A stretch of 64,000 nt of DNA from Hippophae tibetana. Its lineage: Eukaryota; Streptophyta; Magnoliopsida; Rosales; Elaeagnaceae. Below the pieces are notes generated by a model that ran no database searches, was not told the origin of the DNA, and saw only the letters and a program-made list of their open reading frames with translations. The stretch spans positions 75,623,840-75,687,839 of the forward strand of contig CM072812.1 in NCBI GenBank assembly GCA_037013495.1, given 5' to 3'. This document shows positions 28,701 through 41,223 of this stretch, one piece after another (the stretch's first letter is position 1; every line of letters starts with the position of its first letter). A program made the translations under genes and the position numbers.

Positions 28701-31700
28701 AGTATGCTTTAAAAAAGTTCATAACAATTCAATTCTTCCTCTCTCCCATACCATTTTGTTATGGTGTGTATGCAGTTGTTAATTGCCTACGTATTCCATT
28801 TTCTTTGTAAAAGTTAGAGAATTCATGTGATGTAAACTCTCCACCTCTATCTGTATGAAGACATTTCAAGTATTAACCAATTTCCTTTTCAATATGGCTT
28901 TTGAAGTGTTTGAAAGTACTAAAGGCTTCTGATTTTTCTACCAAAAAATATGTCTAAGTCTTTCGGTTGAAATCATCAATGAAATTGATTAAATACCTTT
29001 CTTACTATTGAAAGTAGGAGTGATTGGTCCACATATGTCATCATATACTAATTGGAGAATTTTAGATGCCTCCATGTGATTTTTGGTGGAAAAGGATCTC
29101 TATGATGTTTTCCTATTACACAGTGATCACACATATTTGTAGGGATTTTAAAGGTTGGTAGTCCACTCACCATGCCTTTTTGTTATAGAAGTTTCAATCC
29201 ATTGAACCCTAGGTGTCCATATTTGTAGTGCCATAATAGAGGAAGATCATTTTTGAGAGAGTTGAAGTAGGTTTGCTCCATATGTTCAGGCTGAGTTATC
29301 AGAACAAACATTCTATTTTTGGACATGAAAGTATCCATAATTAAGCCTCTTTCGGGATGGAACAACTTACATCTTCCACGTTGTATGACAATGTCAATTC
29401 CTTTTTCTTGCAACTAACCAATACTCAGCAGATTATTCCTTAGGTCTGGAACATAAAATACTCTAGTAATTGTTTAGACAAGTCCATTGATTTGTAGATG
29501 TACATTACCTTTTACTATCATAGACGTTCTTGAATTGTTTCCCAACTTCATAGATTCTCTAAAGCTTTCATCAAGATCAGAAAATAGCACCCTCTTTTCC
29601 ACACATATGGTTACTACATCCTGAATTGAGGAACCAAGCCTCTTTATTGCTAAACTTTGGAACATCCACATAGACCATCAATATGATTTCTTCATTTGCT
29701 TATGCATAATTAACTCTTATCTGTCTTTCCTTCGTTGGACATTCAGATTGAAAATGACCAAATCCATGATAATGGTAACACTCAATCTATAACTTACCAA
29801 AGGATTGTCTACCTCTACCTAGTCCTCTCCCTCATCCTTGATAACTTTCATGTCCTCTTCTCTGATAACTTTCACGGCCTCGTCTTTGTCTTCCAAATTT
29901 ATCACCATGGGTAATCTTCAATGCATGTTCCTCCATGACATGGTTGGTCATGTGTTATTCATGGACCAAGAGGCTACTTTGAAGCTCATCGATAGATAAG
30001 GTGTCTAGATCATGAGATTCTTCAATAGAACATACGGTATAATCGAACTTGGGACTCATGAATCGTAGAATTTTCTCAACAATTGCAAGATCCTCTATTT
30101 TTTCTCCATGAATTCTCATCTTGTTGATCGTGGTGAGAGTACGGGTAAAGTACTCATTAACATATTCTCTTGTTTGTATGTGAAAAGTTTCAAAGTCCTT
30201 ACAAAGAGCTTAAATTTGAGCTCGTTTCACTCTAGCATTTCCTTGATACTTTTTCTTTAGTAAGTCCCAGATGTCCTTTGTTGTGTCCTTTTTGAGAATT
30301 GTCTCCAAGATAGAATGATCATTCTTCTGGAACATATAACTTTTTATCTTCAAATCCTTGAGTCTTAGATCATCACTAGCTTTGTGCTGAACCTGCTGCT
30401 ATAGGAACACCACTTTCTATGAGTCCCTAATACTCTTTTGAATGTAGGAAATTCTCCACGAGCATACTCCAGTTATCATAATGGCCATCAAACTTAAGAA
30501 TTACCGGTTGGACAAAATTGCTTCCTGTTTCCATTTTACATCTCCATAGAAAAGGAGTTGTAGTCCTCTCGTGTAATCAGGCCTTGTGAAGTGGCTTTGA
30601 TACTAAATGTAGAACTTAACTAGAAAATGAAAATTAGAAGCTAGTCTCACATTAAGAATGAAAACATATTGGCTTTAAATAGCCTAATAAAAGTTGAAAA
30701 TAACAGCTACTAACACAATGCAACTCCATACTAAAATATATCCCTAGAGACTTGGTAACATCTTATTGAATTGATAAGAGAACAAACTAATTTCCCTAGA
30801 CAATATGAATTGTAATTGATCCTAACTGCTTCTACTAACACTATAATGTTATTTAATAACTAGTTTTCTTTTCAATTTTTATTTTAATTATAAATTATCT
30901 TGTTCAATTTTCTAACATAATTTTAAAACTTAAGAAAATCAAAACTTATTTTGTGTTTTCATATTTCAAAATTTATACAATTAAATTTCAAATCATATCT
31001 CTCATATTTTATTTTTTTTAAGATCATGAACCCACATCTTTTATGTTATCATTCATAGTAAATTAAAATTAAAATTGAAAATATAAAAGCATGCATTAAC
31101 TATACCAGAATTCCCACTTAAATTAAATTTGTTTATTTTTGGTCTCTATTAAATATCTTCATCTAGTTTTAACCCTACAAAGTTTATTCTAATTTGTTCT
31201 CTACCTACTATTCTAGATTTAATGAAATTAGATCATAAGGGGATTCTCATCTATTTTTAAAAAAAATTGTATAAATGTCATTTTTTTTGGAAAATAATAA
31301 TTATAAAATGGAAAAGGGAAAACAACATTTATAACCCTTTAAAATATATAAACACAAATATAACACTCTTATATTCAGGCAGTCAACTCATATATTTTTA
31401 CAATTAAAAGAAGTTTTGTTCAAATATTTCACATTGAATACCTTTCAATTAGATATTTTTTAAATTAAACTATAATCATTTATATCCATTTAATGTTGAA
31501 TTATTTTCAATTTGATCTCGTTCATTATTATTATAGTGTTATTTTTATTTCTATAAATTTATAGGTGTTATTTTATGTAATTTAATAAAAAAATCAAATA
31601 TCATTTTATGTTCTTACACGTGTTATAAAAAATTAGAAAAATCACAAAACGTCCTTAAAACTTATACAATAAAAATAGTATCTCTAACACTAACTCATAT

Positions 31701-34444
31701 ACCTTTCAATTAAAATAAATACTCAGGGTGTTATTTAAGGTAATTTTTCTTTTAAAAAACTAATTTTTAATAGAAAATAAACACTAATATCATATAATAT
31801 TTTTTCATAATAAGGGTTTAATTATGAAAAACAAAAGAAAAATCATATCATAAGATAAATAATATAATAAGGGACTTGTTCAACTTTATTTTTCATTTTA
31901 GAGTGTCAATTAGTTGCATTTTTTTTATATATAACACTAGTAAGAGTGACATTAAATCTTTATGTTTTTATATAAATTCCTTTTGAGTATCTAACTCCAA
32001 CAAATCAAAAATTACCAGGAGCAAATTGGGCATGATAATAATCTAATGGGGTGTAAAATGGATAGACTTGATTTATAGGGACCTCTTGTGTGAATAGTCC
32101 TAAAAATTTACATATTAAATAAAAACTTAAAATAGAAAACAGAACACTTAATGCAACTTACTATGAGTTTTATGTGTGATATTTTCATATTAAATAAATC
32201 TTTATGTTTTTTTCATTTTCATATTTTAGAAAATATAATACAATACTCGTTAAGTTTTGTTTTCTTTGATAAATAAATTAAAATTTGAAAATATGACTCA
32301 TTACAACATGAATGCAGGCCATCCTCGAATCATCCATAGGGATATTAAATCAGCTAACATTCTCATTGATAACAACTTTGAAGCCATGGTAATTAGTATT
32401 AATTGTTGCCTTGATATATATGCTTTTAAATTAATTAATCTCATATATATTTTCATTTTGTTATTAATATATAGTAACGAATCATGACCCTTAATTTTGT
32501 CTTAAATCAGGTGGCTGATTTTGGATTGGCTAAATTATCTTCTGACAATTATACTCACGTATCTACTCGAGTTATGGGAACATTTGGGTAAGTTGTTGAA
32601 TTAAGAAAGCAAAATGAGACCTCACTTAATGTGTGTGAATATACTTTAACGAGAGCTAATTAATAATATAATGTCTTTTAGATACATTTAAAAAAAATAT
32701 ATTATAGTTTTCTATCTCTTAAAATATACATTTAGGTATATATTTAGAGTTTTCTAATTCTTAAAATTTTCAATCAATTTCAAATATTCTTTTTTTTTTC
32801 AAGGAAAATTTCTAAATTTTGAAAAATAAAATGCAAAATGTAATAATTTTTTTAAATAACTATTAAAAATTCTATTTTAAATTCATTTTTATTTTTGAAA
32901 AAATTAACATTAAATACTTTCAATGATAGATAACTAAAGTGTTTTTTATTTATTTTATGAATTACAATACTTGAGAAATCTTAACCCATACCTTATTTTT
33001 TAAGACCAAAGATATCTTAGACACACACTTAATTAATTATATGTAACTTTCTCATACTTCAAGATTAATCAACTACTATCTTATTTACTTGGCTGCATGA
33101 ATTTAGAAATATTTATAGAGAATAAAAAAATGTTAAATTCATATAAATTTATATTTATATTTATACTGATATTAATTATGTTATTATACGTGTCTAAATA
33201 ATTTTGAAAATAAAAAAAAATATTTATTTTTAAAAAAATTTAAATAATGTCAGGTTATAATTGATGTGAATGTAAATTTATGTGATTATATTATTACTCT
33301 TAGACAAAATTGATTACAGAGGGATACTAAAAAAAAAAAATACAGAGAGAAGGCAATGAATTTATTTAAACAAAGTTAATAAATTCTTGTGGAAGGGATT
33401 TATATATATATCGAACTTTCATAATTATAAAATTAAAAAAATATAAGAAATGGAAATAAAATTAACAATTGATATTAACGTATACATATTATAACAAATT
33501 GTATATATCTAATACTTTTTCAAGAAATGGGGAGGCAAAAATTGTAAGATTTTACAGTTATGTTTAGTGTTATAATTAAGCAATTGGTATATAGGCTTAA
33601 GAATAAACTATTTCAAATTAATTTAAATATAATTAAATACGATGATCTAATAGAAGAAATTTGTATGTTTGTTGTTAATGCAGGTATTTGGCTCCAGAAT
33701 ATGCATCAAGTGGAAAATTGTCAGAAAAATCTGATGTTTTCTCATTCGGGGTGATGCTCTTGGAAATAATAACTGGGAAACGACCAGTAGATCATACAAT
33801 GAATACAGATGATAGTTTAGTTGATTGGGTCCGTACAACTACATTCATCACTACGTACCCATTTATCTTTTAGAAACATCAAGAAATTAATCCAATTAAT
33901 TACTGAAAATAAATCGATCTTATATATATATATACATATACAGGCTCGACCACTCTTGAATCGTGCCATAGATGAAGGCATTTATGATGAATTAATAGAT
34001 CCACGTCTAGAGAATAATTTGAACTCGACAGAGATGGCACGCATGATTGCGAGTGCTGCTGCTTGTATTCGTCATTCTGCTAGAAAACGACCTAAGATGA
34101 GCCAAGTACAATTAAAGAAATTAATTAATTATTACATTTTAAACAAAAATTATAATTATAATTGTTAATTAATTAATTGTCTTAATTATTAATTTTATAT
34201 TAATAATGTGAAACAGATAGTGCGAGCATTAGATGGAAATGTATCTATAGAAGACTTAAATGAGGGAGTAAAGCCTGGACAAAGTTCTATTTACACATCA
34301 GCTGGAGATCATGATGCAAATGCATATAATGCTGACATGATGAAATTTAGAAAATTAGCTTTGACAAGTACTGAATTTTTGAGTGGTGAACATGGCACTG
34401 GATCATCAAGTACTGACTCTGGGAATCAGAGGCAACACTTTTGA
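23756..34444 (+). CDS. PERK: Proline-rich extensin-like receptor kinase (PERK)
   Basis: Eight exons join in phase: 23756-24335, 25160-25690, 25875-25961, 32318-32388, 32511-32587, 33684-33828, 33944-34105 and 34217-34444 (626 aa). Residues 1-145 are extracellular, rich in Ser, Pro and Asn, with no obvious signal peptide, as in other PERKs. One membrane segment follows (about 150-173, [18 protein letters not shown]) with a KKRKRK stop-transfer. After a Pro-rich linker comes a complete Ser/Thr kinase: [48 protein letters not shown] and [12 protein letters not shown]. PERKs act at the plasma membrane and are linked to cell-wall sensing and growth control. All catalytic residues are present. Intron 3 is 6356 bp and holds a copia element. 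The start is the first ATG before the extensin-like region. Confidence 0.93.
23844..23988 (+). repeat. Coding AAC/AAT microsatellites (Asn runs) in PERK exon 1
   Basis: Three Asn-rich runs are separated by repeated SSQSPPxQNDNNDN modules. DNA repeats of roughly 60 bp recur (tcttcacaatctccaccac twice), so the ectodomain has grown by both microsatellite slippage and module duplication. Confidence 0.8.
25704..25745 (+). repeat. (TTA)n microsatellite at the start of PERK intron 2
   Basis: About fourteen uninterrupted ATT/TTA units begin roughly 13 bases inside the 184-bp intron 2. An open reading frame runs through it, so retention of this intron would add a poly-Tyr stretch and then a stop. Confidence 0.85.
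26296..26543 (-). repeat. 3' LTR of the intronic copia element
   Basis: It shares ctcacattaagaatgaaaac, tcttattgaattgat and acaaacta with 30608-30840. The two LTRs have diverged by many substitutions and indels, so the insertion is not recent. Confidence 0.82.
30608..30840 (-). repeat. 5' LTR of the intronic copia element
   Basis: This is the partner of 26296-26543. On the minus strand its inner edge is followed within a few bases by the primer-binding site. Confidence 0.82.
30841..32317. other. AT-rich remainder of PERK intron 3
   Basis: Very AT-rich sequence between the copia element and exon 4. I see no coding domain and no clear repeat structure. Confidence 0.5.
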
Positions 34445-36175
34445 CAAATCAACTACTATACATTATATGCTTTGTCATTGCATCTCATTTTGTATCTATC
34501 TGATATAATTGTTATTAAAATATTTGGTTACCATTTATGCTTCTTCTTTTCTTCCTTACTTTGGTTAGAAGTTTAATTAGCTGCATTTATTTGTTCTTTA
34601 GTAAAAAAAATTAATATTTCTAATTATGTATCATATATAATAGACGCAAATTATCTTATGTTTCATATTGTTATTTCCTTTGGGTTGTTGTTTATTGCAA
34701 TTTTTTATATGTTCTTTATTTTTATTAATTTTTATTAAATAAACAAAAATATTATATTCAAACTTGAGTTTATGATGAAGGGTGGAGAGTCATATCACTA
34801 GGCCCAATAAATTAATTTTTTTTATGTTTTTTTTTATCTTCTTTATTCAAGTATAATACATAGTTGACACGTAAATCATCGTGGAAATGTAAAAGGATTT
34901 ATCCAAATTCTAAATAATTTTTTTATAATAAAATTCCAAAATATTTTAAGTGCTTGAAATTGTAGAGTTCAATTCTCCTGTACTATTTTTAGTGTGTAGT
35001 TATATGTATTTTCAATACACTACAAATATATAGGTAAAAGTTGCTAGATCATTTTAGGCATTGTTGTATAAAATGTGAATTTTATGTACACATGTTTACT
35101 AATTAACAATGACACACAAAGTGACGTACCAAAAATGTAATAGGTAAATTGCTTTATGGATTTCAAGGCATTTTAAACACAACACCAATAAGCTATTCTT
35201 TTAGCTTTTAAGTCCAACATAGTAGAAACAAGAATAAAAAGGCAGATTTACATTCTGATTTCATAGATAAAATTTTATAGACTATTATAATAAACCGTAA
35301 TGACACAATAAATCTAATAGACAAATAAGGTAGAGATAACATTTTCATTTATAACTCTTGAGTTGAAAGAAAACACAATATTTTATATTTATTTTCCTCA
35401 CTCCCCTCTAATCTAGACATAGAAAACTATCTATATCTAGACTGGACAAATACAAAAACATTAAATATAATAAAAACATTAATAATAATAAGATAACAAG
35501 TTTCTTAATACATTTAATGGAGTAGAGCCACTTATAATTAACTTGAATGCAAAGAGATGAGTAATTGCTTCATGCAAACCCATGAAAATAATCTTTGAAA
35601 CACACAATTGTAAATTAATTTGAGAACTTCAAGAGACACCACCAAAGACCCGAAGACATGTTGAAATAGATCCTAGAAAGTTAATACAAAGATTATAGAA
35701 CTCACCTTGACTCTATAGATATTATTCACCACAGATTCAATGTTGATAGGATGTCACAAGGTTTGTGAATTCCTTGATAAGTCAGTTTATAAAGAAACAA
35801 TGAGGATTAAAGCTCTAAACTTTGATATAAATCAAAAGTGTATTATATTTTGAATTGTCATGTTCAATTGATGACTAAATCCTACATATAAGCCTAATAA
35901 ATGAAACCTTAAAAAATTTAAACAATGCATTTTGAACAGTTCAATGCAAGAATAAATATCAATTTAACTATGCATACAGCAGGGGCACATTATATCATGA
36001 TGTCGTGCAGTTTGGAAACTAGAAAATCAATTGAAACTTGAAAGACTCTTGTCACGGTGAAAATCAAATCATATTGCGATGCGACATACCAATCTGAAAT
36101 TACAAAATCCACCATAACATACCTTGCTACGACAAGCTATATCTCATGCCACGATGCACCTTCAATTTCCAAAAT
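34445..36175. other. Intergenic: PERK 3' flank and gypsy 3' border
   Basis: The first several hundred bases are AT-rich 3' flank. From about 35500 rightwards the base composition becomes less AT-rich and joins the gypsy coding remnant, so it may be that element's 3' untranslated region or LTR. I could not identify a partner LTR. Confidence 0.4.
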
Positions 36176-37870
36176 TTCTCTTATTTTATTGACTGGTTCA
36201 TTCTATGCCTTGTGCACCATTTGTGGCACTCTTTGATCATGATTTTAGTCTTGAATAAGCCCATTCAATGCTTACTTGAGTTGCTTCATCTTTGATCTCG
36301 TAATAGGTCCACTCAAAATTTGTAATGGTCTATGATTCTTATCATTTTCCCTTTCTTCAAAAGGATTCGACATCGAATCATCACTTGCATAATTAAAAAG
36401 GAGAAAGATCAAAAATATTGAAAGAAGTGCTAACATTATACACACTTGGAAGATCTAATTTGTAGGTATTTTCATTAATCTATGCAAGCACTTGAAATGG
36501 TCAATCTAGGTTGTAACTTGGATCTTCATTTTTCAGGAAACCGTTCTTTCCTCATGAGTACCTAAGTCCAATCGTTGGGTTCAAAAAAGACTCTTTGTTG
36601 TCCATTTGCTTTGAAAGCATAATCCTTATTCTTTTTCCAATATGTAAATGCTTTCATATTGCTTCTTTACCATTTTAGCTTTCCTTTTACCATCTAAACT
36701 AGTTTTTTCTGAAATAGGCCAAGGTAATAAATCCATAGAAGTAAGTGGGTTAAAACCATAAACAATTTCAAATGGTGAATACTTAGTGGTAGATTGCATG
36801 CTTCTATTATAAGAAAAATCAACAAAAGGTAAATAAAGTCCTATTGACTACTTCAATTTGACCATTAGTCTAGGTATGACAAGTACTACAAAATAAAAGT
36901 ATAGTTCCTAACTTAGTTCATAAGATCTTCCAAAAGTAACTAAGAAAATCAAAATCTCAATCAGAACCAATACTCTTTGGTACCACATGTAGCCTAACAA
37001 TCTCTTTAAAAAATGACTCTATTATGTTAGTTGCAACATTCGTTTTATGACATGCTATAAAGTGTGCCATTTTAGAACCCCATTCACAATCACAAAAATG
37101 GAGTCTTTACCTTTTTTTTTTTACCTAGGTAATCCTAAAACAAATTCCATAGAAATACCTATCTAAGGTTCACTAGGTATGAGTAAGGGCATCTAAAACA
37201 TAATTTTTCTACATCCTGTCTCATTTTTGGCTAATAAAAATGTTCATGCATAGTTTTTAAAGTTTATTTTAACACCAAAGTGTCCTATTGATTCTCCCAT
37301 ATGTGCCTCCATAACTAATAGTTTCCACATAGAATAATAAGATACACACAATTGAATTACTTTAAAAAGGTACTTATTTAACTTGTAAAACTTACCAAAG
37401 GTAACTTTGTCTCATGCATTGTAAATAACAAAAAAAATCATCATCATTAATATACACTTCTTTAATATATTCAAATCTTAACAACTTAACATTTAATGTG
37501 GTGAGTAAAAAAATACTTTCGAGATAATGCATCAACTACTTTATTTTCCTTACCTCTCTTATATTGAATCACATAAGGGAATGTTATAATGAATTCCATG
37601 CATTTGGAATGTCTTCTATTCAAGTTATCTTGAATTTTCAAGTGTTTTAAGGATTCATGGTCTGTGTGAATGGCAATTTATGCCAAAGGTAGTATTGTCT
37701 TGTCTTAAGTTCCCTCACTAAAGCATAGAGTTCCTTGTCATATGTAGGGTAATTAAGGTTGTTCCATTGAGTTTCTCACAAAAATAGGCAATAGGTCTAC
37801 ATGCTTACTTTTCATTGATTTTGATTTAAAGTTTTATAGTTATTTTAATTAATGTTATTTTTTATTTTCA
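36176..37870 (-). pseudogene. Ty3/gypsy pol fragment: RNase H, integrase, C-terminus
   Basis: Minus-strand frames give, from right to left, the RNase H end ([20 protein letters not shown]), the integrase zinc and catalytic regions with a [20 protein letters not shown]-like block, and a [10 protein letters not shown] motif. The pol C-terminus follows, with FNIFDLSPF and PITRSKMKQLK. The order matches plant gypsy elements of the class ending in that motif. Many stops and frameshifts are present. No LTR was identified. Confidence 0.8.
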
Positions 37871-40800
37871 ACACCAAAACCCCTATTTATTTTATGAGTG
37901 TTTTCTTTAACACTGGTATCTAATGTTTTAATTGTCACTTGTCCTTGTAATTATTCTCTTGTAATTACCCTTATTTCAACTAATACATTTTTGATTAAAA
38001 GTAAGGTTAATATTTGACATGGTTTTTTAGGATGATCAACCATGTTAAATTCTAACATTAAAATGTTGACCTAACAAACATAAAGTATAAAATAGAATTA
38101 AGTGTTAAATTTTAAAAATGGGAGAAAAGTGAACTTTTTTTTAGACATTTATGTCAATGAAAGTATAGTTTAAGGAACAACAAAGCCTATCACGTTTGTT
38201 TTAGATAAGCGGAGTTGAATTGAGCAACTCGTTTAAAAACTTTAAAGGAAAAACCAGCTCACATTTTAACCAAATCTTTGTCATCAAGATAATACTTACT
38301 TTTAACATCCAAACTCAAGTTAGATTTAAGTTTGAATTGCACTAGCTTAAATTCATTTGGATATTAGAAATGACTAAAAATAAATGTAAACTAAAATCAC
38401 TTATGACTTGTGTTGAAATCAATATTATGTTTAAATTTTTGAATTAAAGTTTCTAAAATGAGTGTTGTTTGGTATTTAATTTTATTTTTGTTTAAAGTCA
38501 GTTTGAAATTGAGGTCCATTTTTACACATTCTTCTAATTGTTTTTGAAACTAAAAATAAAAAAAATTTAATAACCATATTTTAAATTTACTTTTTCTTTT
38601 ATTAATTAACTTTACTTTTCTTTAATATAATTTAAGAGGGAACTAAAAAGAATTTTTTTTTATCAATTAAGCTTTTGTTTTTGTTTTATTTCTAAATATA
38701 TTAATATATATATAAAATTAGTTTTAAACAAAAAAATTGAATTTAAAAACAAAAATCAAGTAGCAGTTATTAATTTAAATATTATAAAAGTAATAATAAA
38801 AGATTTAATATAATGAGTATTTATATCAAACAATAAAAAAGACAAAATAACATGTTTTGTAATTAAAATGTATAGTTTTAAAAAATAAAATAAATATATA
38901 TTTATATATATATTAAAGTATTAAAATAACATTGAATCTAATCGATTTAGGGTTTAGAATTTAAGATTTACGATTTATTGATCTATAAAAAGGTATTATT
39001 GATAAGTTAATATTTTTCTTCTTTTTTAAAAAGTACCTTTTAATTACCTATTTGTTTTTGTCAATTTCACTCTTGTTCATAAATAATACCAAATTCATAA
39101 AAATAGATATAATTAAGAGCTAAATTTTAGTGATGATATTAAATATGTTTATCTTTACTTTTTTTTTTTTGTAGTTTGTTGATCTTTGATTGGAATAAAC
39201 ATAAATCGGATGGGAGAAAAAAATGTAGATCTTATTTTTTTTACTAAATAACTATAAATAATTAAAAAACATATTAATCTAATTAAATGTCATTTTAAAT
39301 TTAATAATGAAAAACATAAAATAAAAAAATATTAAAATAAGTGATAGTTTTGTAGTTTCATCTTTTGAATTCGGGAAAGAGAATTGAAATTGACTCTTAA
39401 ATTTCTATCTTTTTCACCATATTTTTAAGAAGTAAATAATGAAAAACATAAAATAAAAAATATTAAAATAAGTGATAGTTTTGTAGTTGCATCTTTTGAA
39501 TTCGGGAAAGAGAATTGAAATTGACTCTTAAATTTGTATCTTTTTCACCATATTTTTAAGAAGTAAATAGGGAATAAAAATGACCTATTTTTCCATTCAA
39601 TTCCTTGTTATTAAACACAAATACACTCAATTCACATACTTGATATCATTCAAATTTTTCATTATATTTATCATTAGGTTAATAAAACTTATTTATATCA
39701 TTGATCTTAAACTTTATTTAAATTCATACATAGATTTACAAGCTTTTAGAATGTAATATTTCGTTCTAAATTTTTTAGAAATTCACATATATATCTTTAA
39801 ACTTTTCAATTATATGATTTCATTCTCATACTTTTAAAACTTTACATATAAGTTATTGTTTGACTACTAAAATATATATTTATGATTCAAAATTGTTAAA
39901 TCTATATTCATGTTTATTTGATAGTAATATGAATAATATGGACATGATTCAAGATATTCATGTATTTAGTTTGACTGTTATCTGGAATAGAATGTAAAAG
40001 CATTCCAACAGTAACAGAAATTTTTCATTCCTCCTACACGTCTCAAGAATACATTGGAGTGTTATATTTTTCTTATGTATTTGTATAATTATTAATTATT
40101 ATTTTTCATTTTATCTCATTAAAAAATCAAAAAACTCTTATTTTTTAATTTTGCTTCATTTATAATTTTATAAATTTTACTTTAATCTTTATCATTATTT
40201 CGACTACATTGTTAAATGAAAAATTGTTATGTTAATTATGATTATGATATAATTTAGATATATAAAAGTATACTAAATTTTACGATAAAAAGAAAAAAAA
40301 ATATTTAAGCTAATAAATAATATTTATATGATAACAAGAAAAAAATGTAACAATAGATACATAATCTTTTTAGGATCAATTACAAATATCTCCTTCCAAG
40401 TTTCATGATACAATAAAAAGTCTTACATATTTCAAAAATAACAATCCCATTCATTCTTGTAGTTATTTTAAATTTTGTTAAGATAGGCATTTAAAAAAAT
40501 CAATAAAATTTAAGAAATTGAAAAGACGATTTTGTAATAAAAACAACTAAAAGATATAATTTTCTATATTTTTTTAAACTAACGTGTGTTTTTGTTATTT
40601 TTGAAAACTTAGGATTCTTTAGTGATTTTTACATCTTATTATATAAACAATTTTGATATAACCATATTATAAAATAGTTTGATATAATAAAGATAATTTT
40701 TAAATTTTTAAATTTTTTAGAATTTAAATATTTTTTATAAAATAGTATGGATGTTTTAAAAGAATAAAAATATAACTTAAAAATCAAGTATAAAATATAT

Positions 40801-41223
40801 AATATATTATTTTAATATCAGTTTAAGTTTTAGGGTAATTAAATTTCTGAAAATTTTAAAAAATATAAAAACATTATATATTTATTAAAATAAAATATAT
40901 AATTTTAAAATTAGAAAAAGAAGAAAAAGGAAAGGAAGTAGAGTTTTGGAGGAGATTGGGATGGGATGCAATTTTCGTTCATAACCCACCTTTTTATTTT
41001 TTATTTTGTTGTCCCATTTTTACCTTCAGATAATAGATTTGCCCAACCCTACTTCCGGAGAACCTTTGTAAACGTCGTTGCCGCTGTCAAGTGCTTTCAG
41101 GGTTTGACCCGATCGTTTAAGCAGAGCCGGACTAATCCATCAATGCACGTTATCTTCTCTACCACATCACGATTGCTCCTACTGTCTTAAGCAAAACCCG
41201 AGTTCATCCCCAATCGATTTTCC
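37871..41223. other. Long AT-rich intergenic region before U1-70K
   Basis: No gene is supported. It contains poly(T)/poly(A) runs, an AT-only stretch around 40680-40920 and one tandem duplication (39303-39566). The last roughly 280 bases before 41224 become GC-richer and probably hold the U1-70K promoter and leader. A 74-codon open frame at 40966-41190 lies in this leader and shows no recognisable domain. Confidence 0.5.
39303..39566. repeat. 132-bp tandem duplication
   Basis: Two nearly identical copies (39303-39434 and 39435-39566) share aatgaaaaacataaaat, tgatagttttgtagtt and gaattcgggaaagagaattg with only a few differences. The high identity in otherwise diverged DNA points to a fairly recent event. 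Confidence 0.9.

Larger units (their letters stand above)
26296..30840 (-). mobile_element. Nearly complete but inactive Ty1/copia element in PERK intron 3
   Basis: LTRs of 248 bp (26296-26543) and 233 bp (30608-30840) begin TGTTAGT in element orientation. Next to the 5' LTR the minus strand reads TAGTATCAAAGCCACTTC, a decayed initiator-Met primer-binding site, and AAGGAAGGA before the 3' LTR is a polypurine tract. The pol order on the minus strand is as expected: gag region about 29700-30540, integrase 28600-29400 ([14 protein letters not shown]), RT 27340-27931 ([26 protein letters not shown]), RNase H 26612-27344 ([28 protein letters not shown]). Stops and frameshifts break it into pieces. 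The catalytic YVDD is intact. No clear target duplication was found. Confidence 0.88.

Noticed and set aside
26281-30850. Target-site duplication for the intronic copia element
   Set aside because: The five bases flanking the two LTRs (tcgta and ctata) do not match, so I did not claim one.
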